Shown here piece by piece: positions 56,574-64,000 of a stretch of 64,000 nucleotides of DNA. The translations under genes were made by a program, and so were the position numbers. Each line of letters begins with the position of its first letter. The stretch's first letter is position 1. The notes beneath the pieces were generated by a model. That model was given only the letters and a program-made list of their open reading frames with translations, had not been told where the DNA came from and made no database searches. Origin of the DNA: Paracoccus methylarcula (lineage in GTDB: Bacteria > Pseudomonadota > Alphaproteobacteria > Rhodobacterales > Rhodobacteraceae); NCBI RefSeq assembly GCF_003007735.2, contig NZ_PXNQ02000001.1, positions 558,001-622,000 on the forward strand, read 5' to 3'.

Positions 56574-57367
56574 TCAAGCCCGGCGCACCGCCCGCCCGTT
56601 CTCGATCCGTTCGATCGACAGCCGCAGCGCCTCGATCAGCGCTTCCTGAGGGATCCCGGATCCTGCGCCAGCCGCAGGATGCCGAAATGCACCCGCGCCA
56701 CCTCCTGGTAATAGCGTGCGAAGGTGTAGTTGATCGAGGCGCCGACAAAGGCGCCAAGGACCGGTGCGGCCTGCGCGGCCAGTTTCTGCCCCAGTGAGAT
56801 CGACAGTTTCGGCGCCACCTTGCTGATCAGCCCCTGCACGGTCTGCCCGGTCACCGAAAGCCGCACCGCGAGCAGCCCGAAATCGGTGCCGTCATCCTCT
56901 TCCATCGGCCCGGCTGCAGCAAAGACGCGCAGGCATTCCATCCGCACTTCTTCGCTGTCGGGGTCGAGCCCATGCTCATCGGCGATTTCCAGCATCGCCC
57001 GCAACAGCAATGTCACCGTCACCGGCAGTTCCACCATCGCGCCCGCGAAGCCGCCGGCACCGCCCGCCGCGCCGCTGAAGGTGGTGGTGAGCCGGTTGAA
57101 CCAGTCGCCACGGTCGCGCAAGACCCGCCGTGATCCCGATGCTGCCGTAAAGGCCCGCATCAGGGCCATCCGGGTCAGCCGGTCCATGCGCTTGCGGACG
57201 AATTCCGGCAATCGCCCGATCAGCCCCTCGGCGCTGTTGCCGACAAGGTTGAGGAGCTCCATGCCCAGCCCCCCGGCATCGGTGTAACGCCGCGCCAGCC
57301 GGTCGATCTGTTCATGAACGCTCGGATCGTTGATCGGGGGCAGCACCTGCTGCGGTTTGGTCATCAT
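56574..57367 (-). CDS. EcsC family protein, apparent frameshift
   Basis: A helical protein of the EcsC family, whose function is poorly known (named after the Bacillus ABC-transporter-linked ecs locus). Motifs: a GMELLNLVGNSAEGLIGRLPEFVRKRM helix split over about 35-61, SGAAGGAGGFAGAMVELPVT near the middle, and a C-terminal ASINYTFARYYQEVARVHFGILRLAQDPGS. The frame stops early at 56636. Restoring one base near 56650 continues as PQEALIEALRLSIERIENG to a stop at 56574, giving about 264 residues. It partly overlaps the end of the upstream GNAT frame. Confidence 0.75.
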
Positions 57368-57944
57368 CTTGTCCGTCTCTCGGCCGCCTTGTTTCGTGAC
57401 ATGTCGCATCGATATGGGGAGGGGCGGCATCTTCTGCCAGTGCGGATGTGGTTTCCGCCCCTGTCTCGCGCGTGACCTCCCCTGCGATCCCGGCCCAGGC
57501 TCCATCCTGCAATTCCAGCCCCAGGACCCGGTCCGGGTTGGTGGGTGGCGGCATCTCGACGCCCTCGAGGCGGGCGAAGCCGAAGCGCGAATAATAGGGC
57601 GCATCGCCGACCAGCAGCACCCGCGCCCAGCCCATGTCGCGGGCGCGGGCAAGGCTGTCGCGCATCAGCAGCCCGCCCAGCCCCTCACCCTGCGCGGTCG
57701 GGTGGACGGCGATCGGTCCCAGCAGCAGGGCAGGCTGCCCACCCACGCGCACCGGCCAATAACGGATCGCGGCCTGCAGGAACCCGCCCTGATCGCGCAG
57801 CAGCAGGCAGAGATCGGCGACCCGGTCCACGCCCTCTCGCAGGCGATAGGACGAAAGCGCGGTGCGCCCCGGCGCAAAGCACAGATCGTAAAGCGTCTCG
57901 ACCTCGTATTCGTCTGCAGGTGCCTCGGGGCGGATTTCGAACAT
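57312..57944 (-). CDS. GNAT family N-acetyltransferase
   Basis: A 210-residue GNAT protein of the YhbS type. The acetyl-CoA site is in LGPIAVHPTAQGEGLGGLLMRD (residues about 79-100, the RxxGxG-like turn as QGEGLGG). Other blocks are ARVLLVGDAPYYSRFGFARLEG and the N-terminal FEIRPEAPADE. The start was set at MFEIRPEAP. The last 50 or so residues (from about TSALAEDAA) look unlike the family and overlap the ecsC start by 56 bases, so the true end may be earlier in another frame. The substrate is unknown. Confidence 0.75.
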   Translation of the reverse strand: MFEIRPEAPADEYEVETLYDLCFAPGRTALSSYRLREGVDRVADLCLLLRDQGGFLQAAIRYWPVRVGGQPALLLGPIAVHPTAQGEGLGGLLMRDSLARARDMGWARVLLVGDAPYYSRFGFARLEGVEMPPPTNPDRVLGLELQDGAWAGIAGEVTRETGAETTSALAEDAAPPHIDATCHETRRPRDGQDDDQTAAGAAPDQRSERS

Positions 57945-58387
57945 GGCGGCTCCGTTTTTCGGGGCTTTAGCATTTTCGGGATAGGTGGACACCGGTTTTC
58001 GGTTCGAAATTGCGTAAATGCGGATATGGAGAAACGGCGGGGAAACGATGGATCATGCCACCGGCAGGGCTTTTCCCCGCCCGGAATCAAGGGCCGCAGG
58101 CCCGCCGGGCAGCGCCCGACCGCCCCCATGGGCGGGCGCTTTGGTGCAGTTAGTCTGTCATTTCAGCTTTGTCCGGGATTGCGGCATAAACCGCGAAGCA
58201 CAGCCGTCTGAGCGCCCACCCGCGGCCGGGCGCTGCCCGGCTATGCCTGGAACGGGCCGCATTCCCGTCAGGACAGGTTCATTCTCCAGTCCTCGCGCCA
58301 TATCGCAAGAGATCGGCAAAGGGGACATTGCACAGGCCGTAAAGCGGTGGCAGGTTGAGCGGCAGGTTCAGCCAAAGGCGAAAATCA
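57945..58387. other. Divergent gap with two G/C hairpins
   Basis: No gene seen between the GNAT gene and the flavin reductase gene. Two adjacent hairpins occur: GGGCC-GCA-GGCCC (58091-58103) and a longer one with arms starting AGCGCCC and ending GGGCGCT (58111-58140), followed by TTTGG. They could end an unrecognised transcript or act as mRNA structure. I looked for a tRNA near 58210-58300 and found no consistent cloverleaf. Confidence 0.35.
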
Positions 58388-58990
58388 ATGTTCTACCGAC
58401 CCGAGGCCGGCCATGGCCTGCCGCATAACCCCTTCAACGCGCTTGTCGCACCCCGCCCCATCGGCTGGATTTCGACCCGCGGCGGGCAGGGCGACAATCT
58501 CGCACCCTATTCCTTTTTCAACGCGGTGGCCTATGTGCCGCCGCAGGTGATGTTCGCCTCGACCAATGCCAAGCCCGACCGCCAGGGCACCAAGGACAGT
58601 GTCGCGCAGATCATCGAAACCGGCGTGTTCTGCGTGAATATCGCCACCGGGGATCTGCGCGACCAGGTGAATGCCAGTTCCGCGCCGCTTCCCGCAGGCG
58701 TCAACGAATTCGAGGCCGCCGGGATCGAGGCTGCCGAATGCGAGAGCATCGACTGCCCTCGTGTGGCCGGGGCGGCGGCGGCTCTGGAATGCCGAATGAC
58801 ACGGGTTCTGCCACTGGCGGGTAAGGCGAATTTCGTCGTGTTCGGCGTGGTGACCGGGGTGCATATCCGCGATGATTGCATCGTCGAGGGCCGGTTCGAT
58901 CCGCGTGCGGCGGGCGGCTGGATGGCCCGTCTCGGTTACAAGGATTACACTGCCGTGCAGGAGCTTTTCGAAATGGAACGCCCCGGATGA
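58388..58990 (+). CDS. Flavin reductase family protein (DIM6/NTAB)
   Basis: A 200-residue FMN-binding split-barrel protein. The pattern [28 protein letters not shown] (split over about 20-47) is the classic flavin reductase-like core, with [16 protein letters not shown] further on. It probably reduces FMN/FAD or binds FMN to act on an unknown substrate. The ATG giving [10 protein letters not shown] was chosen by family length. Its stop overlaps the apt start (ATGA), so both are cotranslated; no functional link to adenine salvage is evident. Confidence 0.88.
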   Translation: MFYRPEAGHGLPHNPFNALVAPRPIGWISTRGGQGDNLAPYSFFNAVAYVPPQVMFASTNAKPDRQGTKDSVAQIIETGVFCVNIATGDLRDQVNASSAPLPAGVNEFEAAGIEAAECESIDCPRVAGAAAALECRMTRVLPLAGKANFVVFGVVTGVHIRDDCIVEGRFDPRAAGGWMARLGYKDYTAVQELFEMERPG

Positions 58991-59520
58991 GCAGGACCGT
59001 CAAGGATTACATCCGCAGCATCGCCGATTTTCCGCATGAGGGAATCGTTTTCCGCGACGTGACCACTCTTTTCGCCGATGCGCGTGGTTTCCGCATGGCC
59101 ATCGACCAGCTTCTGAACCCCTATGCGGGTGAACGGATCGACCGGGTGGCGGGGCTGGAGGCACGCGGGTTCATCCTTGGCGGCGCGGTCGCGCATCAGC
59201 TTTCGACAGGCTTCGTGCCGATCCGCAAGAAGGGCAAGCTGCCCGGCGCGGTGATTTCCGAAGCCTATCAGCTTGAATATGGCGAGGCGGTGATGGAGAT
59301 CCATGACGACGCGCTGCGGGCGGGCGAGCGGGTGCTGATCGTAGATGACTTGCTGGCCACAGGCGGCACCGCCGAGGCCGGGATCAAGCTGTGCCGCCGC
59401 CTTGGTGCCGAGGTGATCGGCTGCGCCTTCGTGATCGACCTGCCGGAACTGGGTGGACGCAAGCGGCTGGAGGAGATGGGCATGCCGGTCCATGCGCTGT
59501 GCGAATTCGAGGGCGCGTGA
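58987..59520 (+). CDS. apt: Adenine phosphoribosyltransferase
   Basis: Salvages adenine to AMP with PRPP. The 177-residue protein has the PRPP loop [17 protein letters not shown], the substrate-side [13 protein letters not shown] and the opening [19 protein letters not shown]. It overlaps the flavin reductase gene by 4 bases. The longer frame inside that gene is rejected. Confidence 0.96.
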   Translation: MSRTVKDYIRSIADFPHEGIVFRDVTTLFADARGFRMAIDQLLNPYAGERIDRVAGLEARGFILGGAVAHQLSTGFVPIRKKGKLPGAVISEAYQLEYGEAVMEIHDDALRAGERVLIVDDLLATGGTAEAGIKLCRRLGAEVIGCAFVIDLPELGGRKRLEEMGMPVHALCEFEGA

Positions 59521-59538
59521 CGCCCGAAGCTGCGGGAT

Positions 59539-60075
59539 TTAGGGGTGGCGCGAATCCTTGCGCGACGCCCGGACCTTCCTGATCACCATGACCCCACCCG
59601 CCAACAGCCCGAGCAGCCCGCCCAGATAGCTGAAATCATGCATCAGTCCCGCCCGTGCGAAGGCGGTGGGATCGGAAACCTCCCGTCCCGCCATCCAGCC
59701 GGGCAAGTTGCCGTCATGGATCGCGATATACCCGGCAGCAAGCGCGCCGAGCCCGGTCAGAAAGGTTATCCCGACCACCATCAGGGCGGCGAGCAGAAAG
59801 GTCCGGACGAAGGCTCCGATTCCCCGCATGGCAAGCGAAAGCAGGCAGAGCGGCAGGCCGATGACGATCCCCATCCACCACGAGGCCTGCCACCCGACGA
59901 TTGCCGCACCAAGGCGGTTCTGCAATTCGGGCTGTATCCCGAACTGGATGAACTTGAACTCGTGGAAATAGCCGGGCGAGACCGTGTAGGAGATCTGGTT
60001 GTGGCAGGCGCCGTAGAGCCCGGCGAGGAGAATGGAGGCGAGGATCAGGGCGGGGGCGAGCAGCAGTTTTGTCAT
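59539..60075 (-). CDS. Hypothetical inner membrane protein
   Basis: A 178-residue protein with four predicted membrane helices: LLLAPALILASILLAGLYGA near the N-terminus, ASWWMGIVIGLPLCLLSLAM, FLLAALMVVGITFLTGLGALAAG and LGGLLGLLAGGVMVI near the C-terminus. Between the first two helices is a conserved-looking extracytoplasmic stretch (HNQISYTVSPGYFHEFKF). I do not recognise a characterised family, though the YTVSPEYF-type motif recurs in uncharacterised bacterial membrane proteins. It is convergent with apt and lies downstream of the mscS-type gene. Confidence 0.7.
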   Translation of the reverse strand: MTKLLLAPALILASILLAGLYGACHNQISYTVSPGYFHEFKFIQFGIQPELQNRLGAAIVGWQASWWMGIVIGLPLCLLSLAMRGIGAFVRTFLLAALMVVGITFLTGLGALAAGYIAIHDGNLPGWMAGREVSDPTAFARAGLMHDFSYLGGLLGLLAGGVMVIRKVRASRKDSRHP

Positions 60076-60195
60076 GGCGTCATCCTTTTCCCGGATAGGT
60101 CATGATCGCGTTGGATATGACCCCGCATGAGCTCTTGCCATGTCCGGGGGCTTTGCGTCCCCCTTGTCGTCGTTGTCGCGACGGCTCCCCTCGCA

Positions 60196-60217
60196 GGATA
60201 TTTGCATGAAGAAGAAG
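60196..60217 (+). repeat. Dispersed intergenic repeat, copy 5
   Basis: GGATATTTGCATGAAGAAG core, 11 bases beyond the mechanosensitive channel stop. The upstream part is only loosely similar to the other copies (GCGTCCCCCTT, 60155-60165). Confidence 0.7.
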
Positions 60218-60228
60218 CGGCGCAGGGA

Positions 60229-62715
60229 TCAGCGGTCGCCATCCGCGCCATCCGCATCCGGCAAGCCGTCCCCATCCTCGGCCTCGTCGAAGGCAAGGCG
60301 GGGATCGAGCCGCCTTGCCTTGCCTGCCGGTTGATGCGGGGCAGGGGGCGCAGGATGGGGCGGTTCGGCGGCCTCGCCCCGCAGCGCCTCGGGATTGCGC
60401 AGCCAGATGTCGCGCTGCGCGAAGGGGATCTCCAACCCCTCGGCGGCGAAACGCTCGGCGATCTGGTGGCAGACCTCGGAGGTGACGCCCAGCCCCGCGG
60501 TGACATCGGACAGGATCGCGCGGATCTCGAAATCCAGGCTGTCGGCACCGAAGCCGCGGAACAGGACGGCGGGGGCCGGATCGATGGTGACGAGCGGCTG
60601 GTCCTCGATGATCTCCTGCAGGATTTGCTCGACCCGGCGGGTGTCGCTGCCATAGGCCACGCCGACCGGGATGATGATCCGCCCGGTCTGGTTGTTGCGG
60701 GTCCAGTTGATGACAGGCTGGCTGATCAGGTCGCTGTTCGGGACGATCACCTCGGTCTTGTCGAAGGTTTCCACCTGGGTGGAGCGGACCGAGATGCGCC
60801 GCACGATGCCCTGCTGGCCTCCGGCCTGGATCCAGTCGCCCACGCTGATCGGACGCTCGATCAGCAGGATGATGCCCGAGACGAAATTCGACACGATATT
60901 CTGCAGGCCGAAGCCGATCCCGACCGACAGGGCGCCGGCGACGATGGCGAGCGAGCTGAGATCGATCCCGGCCGAGGTAATCGCGAGCAGGGCGGCAAGG
61001 AAGATGCCGACATAGCCCAAACCCGATACCACGGCATTCTGGCCGCCCGTATCCAGCCTGGTCTTGGGCAGGATGGTGTTGCGGAATGTTCCCTGCAGAC
61101 CACGGGTCACCATGTAACCGATGGTGAAGACGACCAGCAATGTCACCACCGATCCGGGTGACAGGTTGATCCCGCCGAAACTCACGCCTTGCTGGAAATT
61201 GGTCCAGATCTCTGCAAGCTCGGCGCCCCGTGCGCCCCAGATCACCAGGAAGAGCGGGAAGGACAGGACGATCAGCGCGAAGCCGATCAGCATCGGGGTC
61301 AGCCCTTCTCGCGCGCCTTCCTCTCCGCGCTTGAGCATGCTGAAGACATCGGCGGCGAAATCCTTGAGCAGGATCAGCAGGCAGAAAAGCGCGAGCGTCA
61401 GGAGCCATGGCCAGAGCAGCCCATTGGCGAGATTGACGAAGCCCATTGCGCCAAGCGCCAGGACCACCACCGCCACGAGGCGGGAGAACCTGCCCATGAC
61501 GGAGAGGATGCGATAGCGCGAGCCTTGTCCCGGCTCGATCCCGTCCCGGTTCAGCTTTCGCAACGCGTTGCCCAATCGGAACAGCGCCAGGCCGGCGAGC
61601 GCGACCATGACGAAATGCCATACCGAGATTGCGGCGTCGGAAAATTCCAGCGGCACGCGGTTCGGCTTGTCGCCGACGCGTTCATAGATGCCCGACAGGG
61701 GCAGAACGGCGCTGGACAGCAGGTGATGAATCGCGAAGAGCGCGGCCAGCGCATTCGTCATCCGGCGCGCCGAATTCCGGACCTTCTGTTCCATGCGCAG
61801 GGTCTCATAGGCGACCATATGCGCGGGAAAGAGCTGCCTGGACATCCAGCGGCCGCTGAACAGGATCAGCCCGGCGATCGGCAGCGCATCCCAGAAGGGC
61901 AGGGTCCATTCCCCGGGCAACCCACTGGCCTTGACGGCGCTGACCAGCAGGAACAGTCCGGCGACGGGCAACGCGATCTGTCCGAGCGATACGGCAAAGG
62001 CGACGACGGCGCGCGAATATTCCGAAGCATGGGCCGACAGGCGGGAGGGCAGGCCATTCACCCAACGCCGCCCGATCGTGAGCAAGAGGATCGCGGCCAC
62101 GAGATAACCGGCGACATGGGGGAAATAGGGCCGCATCTCCGACCAGATCCCCTTGTCGATGCTGCGCTGCCCGGCCTCTTCCGCGATCCCGGCCACGAGC
62201 TTTGCCCCATCCGTGAGGGCGTGGGGCCAGCTTGACGGCATCAGCGGAGAAGGGGAAAGCTGGGCCAGGGCGGTGGCCTGGCGCTCTGCCACGATCTCGT
62301 CGATGCGCTTGATGATGGAATCGGCGCGGCTGAAGGCCTCCACGGCCTGCAAGCGGGGCGCCTGCAGGGTCGAGAGCTTCTTTTGCAGTTCTGCCCGGCG
62401 GCTGGCAATCTCCTCGTCTTCCGTCTCGCCCTCGGCGGGTGCGGGGCCGAGGGCCGCGATCTGATCCTTGACGGTGGCGATCTCTCCGCCATTGGCGTTC
62501 TGCGCCTTTTGCAGCCTGCCTCGCCATTCGACGACCCTGCCGCGCATCTCGGTAAGTTCCTCGGTCGTGGCCCCGGTTTCGGAGTTGAGGGCCTCGGCCT
62601 GCGAGGCGACATTCTCCCAGTCCTGGTAGTCGATTCCCTCGCTGTCCTGCGCGGCAAGAGGCTGGGCGATGATCAGCAGAACCGCCAGCAGGATGGCAAG
62701 GGACGCGCGCAACAT
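60229..62715 (-). CDS. Mechanosensitive ion channel, MscS family with DUF3772 domain
   Basis: An 828-residue large MscS-type channel. A signal peptide (LLAVLLIIAQPLAA) and a periplasmic coiled-coil/DUF3772 region (about 25-170) precede about ten helices. The conserved pore and beta domain lies near residues 590-700 (SLAIVAGALSVGIGFGLQNIVSNFVSG, then ERPISVGDWIQAGGQQGIVRRISVRSTQVETFD, given here in parts). A C-terminal MscS cytoplasmic domain follows. Such large members resemble MscK/YbiO and protect against osmotic downshock. It lies 14 bases downstream of cysK on the same strand. Confidence 0.9.
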   Translation of the reverse strand: MLRASLAILLAVLLIIAQPLAAQDSEGIDYQDWENVASQAEALNSETGATTEELTEMRGRVVEWRGRLQKAQNANGGEIATVKDQIAALGPAPAEGETEDEEIASRRAELQKKLSTLQAPRLQAVEAFSRADSIIKRIDEIVAERQATALAQLSPSPLMPSSWPHALTDGAKLVAGIAEEAGQRSIDKGIWSEMRPYFPHVAGYLVAAILLLTIGRRWVNGLPSRLSAHASEYSRAVVAFAVSLGQIALPVAGLFLLVSAVKASGLPGEWTLPFWDALPIAGLILFSGRWMSRQLFPAHMVAYETLRMEQKVRNSARRMTNALAALFAIHHLLSSAVLPLSGIYERVGDKPNRVPLEFSDAAISVWHFVMVALAGLALFRLGNALRKLNRDGIEPGQGSRYRILSVMGRFSRLVAVVVLALGAMGFVNLANGLLWPWLLTLALFCLLILLKDFAADVFSMLKRGEEGAREGLTPMLIGFALIVLSFPLFLVIWGARGAELAEIWTNFQQGVSFGGINLSPGSVVTLLVVFTIGYMVTRGLQGTFRNTILPKTRLDTGGQNAVVSGLGYVGIFLAALLAITSAGIDLSSLAIVAGALSVGIGFGLQNIVSNFVSGIILLIERPISVGDWIQAGGQQGIVRRISVRSTQVETFDKTEVIVPNSDLISQPVINWTRNNQTGRIIIPVGVAYGSDTRRVEQILQEIIEDQPLVTIDPAPAVLFRGFGADSLDFEIRAILSDVTAGLGVTSEVCHQIAERFAAEGLEIPFAQRDIWLRNPEALRGEAAEPPHPAPPAPHQPAGKARRLDPRLAFDEAEDGDGLPDADGADGDR

Positions 62716-62721
62716 GCGAAT

Positions 62722-63753
62722 TCAGTCCTCGAATACTTCGGGCAGGCCGGGGTCTTCCCGTGTCATCCAGCCGGGAACGGGCAATCCCTTGGCGCGCAGG
62801 AATTCCGGGTTGAACAGCTTGGTCTGGTAGCGGTTGCCATAGTCGCACAGGGCGGTGACGATGGTATGGCCCGGTCCCATCTCGCGGGCCATGCGGATGG
62901 CTCCGGCGACATTGATGCCGGTGGAGCCGCCAAGGCACAGCCCTTCATGTTCGAGCAGGTCGAACACGATCGGAAGGGCTTCGCTGTCGGGCACGCGCCA
63001 GCTGAAATCGGGGGTGAAGTCTTCGAGATTGGCGGTGATGCGGCCTTGCCCGATACCTTCGGTGATCGAACTGCCGGGGCTGTCGAATTCGCCGGTGGTA
63101 TAGAAGGCATGCAGCGCCGCCCCCTCGGGATCGGCCAGCCCGATCTTGACGCCTTTCGGCTGCAGCGCCATTGCCACGCCGGCCAATGTCCCTCCCGAGC
63201 CCACGGCGCAAACGAAGCCGTCCACCTTGCCGCCGGTCTGCTCCCATATTTCGGGGCCGGTGGTCTCGACATGGGCCTGCCGGTTGGCGACATTGTCGAA
63301 CTGGTTGGCCCAGATCGCGCCATTCGGTTCGGTCTTCGCCAGTTCCTCGGCCAGCCGCCCGGAATAACGGACGTAATTGTTGGGGTTCTTGTAGGGCGCC
63401 GCCGGAACCTCGACCAGCGTGGCGCCTGCCAGCCGCAGCATGTCCTTCTTTTCCTGGCTTTGCGTCTCGGGGATCACGATGACCGAGCGAAAGCCCATCG
63501 ACGCACCCACCAGGGCCAGCCCGATGCCGGTATTGCCGGCCGTGCCCTCGACAATGGTGCCGCCGGGGCCCAGCTCGCCCCGGGCGATGGCGTCGCGGAT
63601 GATATACAGCGCGGCGCGGTCCTTGACCGATTGGCCGGGATTCATGAACTCGGCCTTGCCGAGTATCTCGCAGCCGGTTTCCTCGCTGGCCCGGTTCAGC
63701 CGGATCAGGGGCGTGTTGCCGATCGCATCGGACAGATCAGAGAAGATTCGCAT
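62722..63753 (-). CDS. cysK: Cysteine synthase A
   Basis: PLP enzyme joining O-acetylserine and sulfide to make cysteine. The 343-residue protein has the PLP lysine Lys44 in NPGQSVKDRAALY, the substrate loop GTAGNTGIGLA and the phosphate loop VGSGGTLAGVA. It is slightly longer than E. coli CysK (323) and belongs to the alphaproteobacterial cysteine synthase A type. ATG at 63753 was chosen over a longer frame. It sits upstream of the mscS-type gene with 6 bases between, suggesting one transcript. Confidence 0.94.
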   Translation of the reverse strand: MRIFSDLSDAIGNTPLIRLNRASEETGCEILGKAEFMNPGQSVKDRAALYIIRDAIARGELGPGGTIVEGTAGNTGIGLALVGASMGFRSVIVIPETQSQEKKDMLRLAGATLVEVPAAPYKNPNNYVRYSGRLAEELAKTEPNGAIWANQFDNVANRQAHVETTGPEIWEQTGGKVDGFVCAVGSGGTLAGVAMALQPKGVKIGLADPEGAALHAFYTTGEFDSPGSSITEGIGQGRITANLEDFTPDFSWRVPDSEALPIVFDLLEHEGLCLGGSTGINVAGAIRMAREMGPGHTIVTALCDYGNRYQTKLFNPEFLRAKGLPVPGWMTREDPGLPEVFED

Positions 63754-63847
63754 GGGGGTCCGGCCTTCTTGCGGGTGATTGGAGCTTCTCGAATACCTAC
63801 ACATGGCGGGCCATCCGGGGCAACCCCGCCGCGACAGGCAGGGCGCA

Positions 63848-64000
63848 TCAGACCGGCGCCAGTTCCGCGCGGATATGCGCTGCCTGTCCCTCCAGCCACA
63901 GCGCCAGCATCGCCAGGGGACCGTTGGTCACCTGACCGGCGAGCACCATCCGGGTCAGTTCGGCGCGCTCCAGCAGATGGCCGCGGATATCCTCGGTCTC
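63848..64000 (-). CDS. C-terminal end of a gene cut by the window edge, possibly NUDIX hydrolase
   Basis: The last 50 codons of a leftward gene, reading ETEDIRGHLLERAELTRMVLAGQ, then VTNGPLAMLALWLEGQAAHI and a stop at 63848. The pattern (short helices, TNGPL, ALxWL) resembles C-termini of NUDIX-type ADP-ribose pyrophosphatases found next to cysK in relatives, but too little is present to be sure. The 5' end is outside the window. Confidence 0.4.
   Translation of the reverse strand, partial: ETEDIRGHLLERAELTRMVLAGQVTNGPLAMLALWLEGQAAHIRAELAPV

Noticed and set aside
58200..58310. tRNA gene
   Set aside because: GGTTCATTC recalls a T-loop, but no matching acceptor, D and anticodon arms could be folded.

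Overview
The window is a GC-rich, densely packed chromosomal segment from an alphaproteobacterium of the Rhodobacterales, most like Paracoccus or a close relative. Evidence for this: an ethylmalonyl-CoA pathway pair (crotonyl-CoA carboxylase/reductase and ethylmalonyl-CoA mutase), a pyruvate dehydrogenase E1-beta with its own lipoyl domain, a DUF1127 gene followed by a 'cuckoo' (CCUCCUCCC-loop) small RNA array, a terminated leader upstream of mraZ that resembles UpsM of Rhodobacter, and an ScfR-type short-chain acyl-CoA regulator. I see no prophage, transposase, CRISPR array, rRNA or tRNA.

Layout. 1-1.8 kb: end of a sugar ABC transporter locus (binding protein) and a GntR/FCD regulator. 2.0-6.7 kb: cobalamin riboswitch and btuB-btuF-btuC-btuD. 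6.8-9.9 kb: mmsA (frameshifted), a divergent LysR regulator, a CBS-domain protein. 10-19 kb: coaD, bactofilin and M23 peptidase, ScfR-like regulator, MFS exporter, dnaB, pyrE-pyrC. 19-24.6 kb: small phasin-like protein, xylB, rpsD, hisC-tyrC, chaC. 24.7-31 kb: a MotA/ExbB-like and MotB/OmpA-like pair, an SMR transporter, purB, an orphan FliG-like protein and a 47-residue membrane protein. 31-38.5 kb: gap, MFS exporter, pdhA-pdhB-pdhC, ftsB, rlmJ. 38.5-39.3 kb: DUF1127 gene with ten cuckoo-type hairpins. 39.6-50.5 kb: mrp and the dcw cluster mraZ-rsmH-ftsL-ftsI-murE-murF-mraY-murD. 50.5-55 kb: ecm, alpha carbonic anhydrase, ccr. 55-64 kb: RecD-like helicase, EcsC protein, GNAT, flavin reductase, apt, MscS-type channel, cysK and a partial gene.

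How it fits together. The B12 uptake operon, the B12-dependent ethylmalonyl-CoA mutase, ccr, a carbonic anhydrase and mmsA (which makes propionyl-CoA) outline C2/C3 acyl-CoA assimilation. TTTGCAAA-type sites upstream of the ScfR-like gene and in the mmsA/LysR gap suggest shared control. The strongest items for a second look are the ten-copy cuckoo RNA array with an internal ~107-bp tandem duplication and a terminator made from the last copy, and the non-flagellar MotA/MotB-like pair next to an orphan FliG homologue.

Quality caveat. Seven genes (mmsA, the MotA-like and MotB-like genes, an MFS exporter, pdhC, pdhA, ecsC) are each interrupted by an apparent single-base deletion, mostly in G/C-rich contexts. 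Because several are central metabolic genes and both halves remain well conserved, I read these mainly as sequence errors and give them as single CDSs spanning the break.
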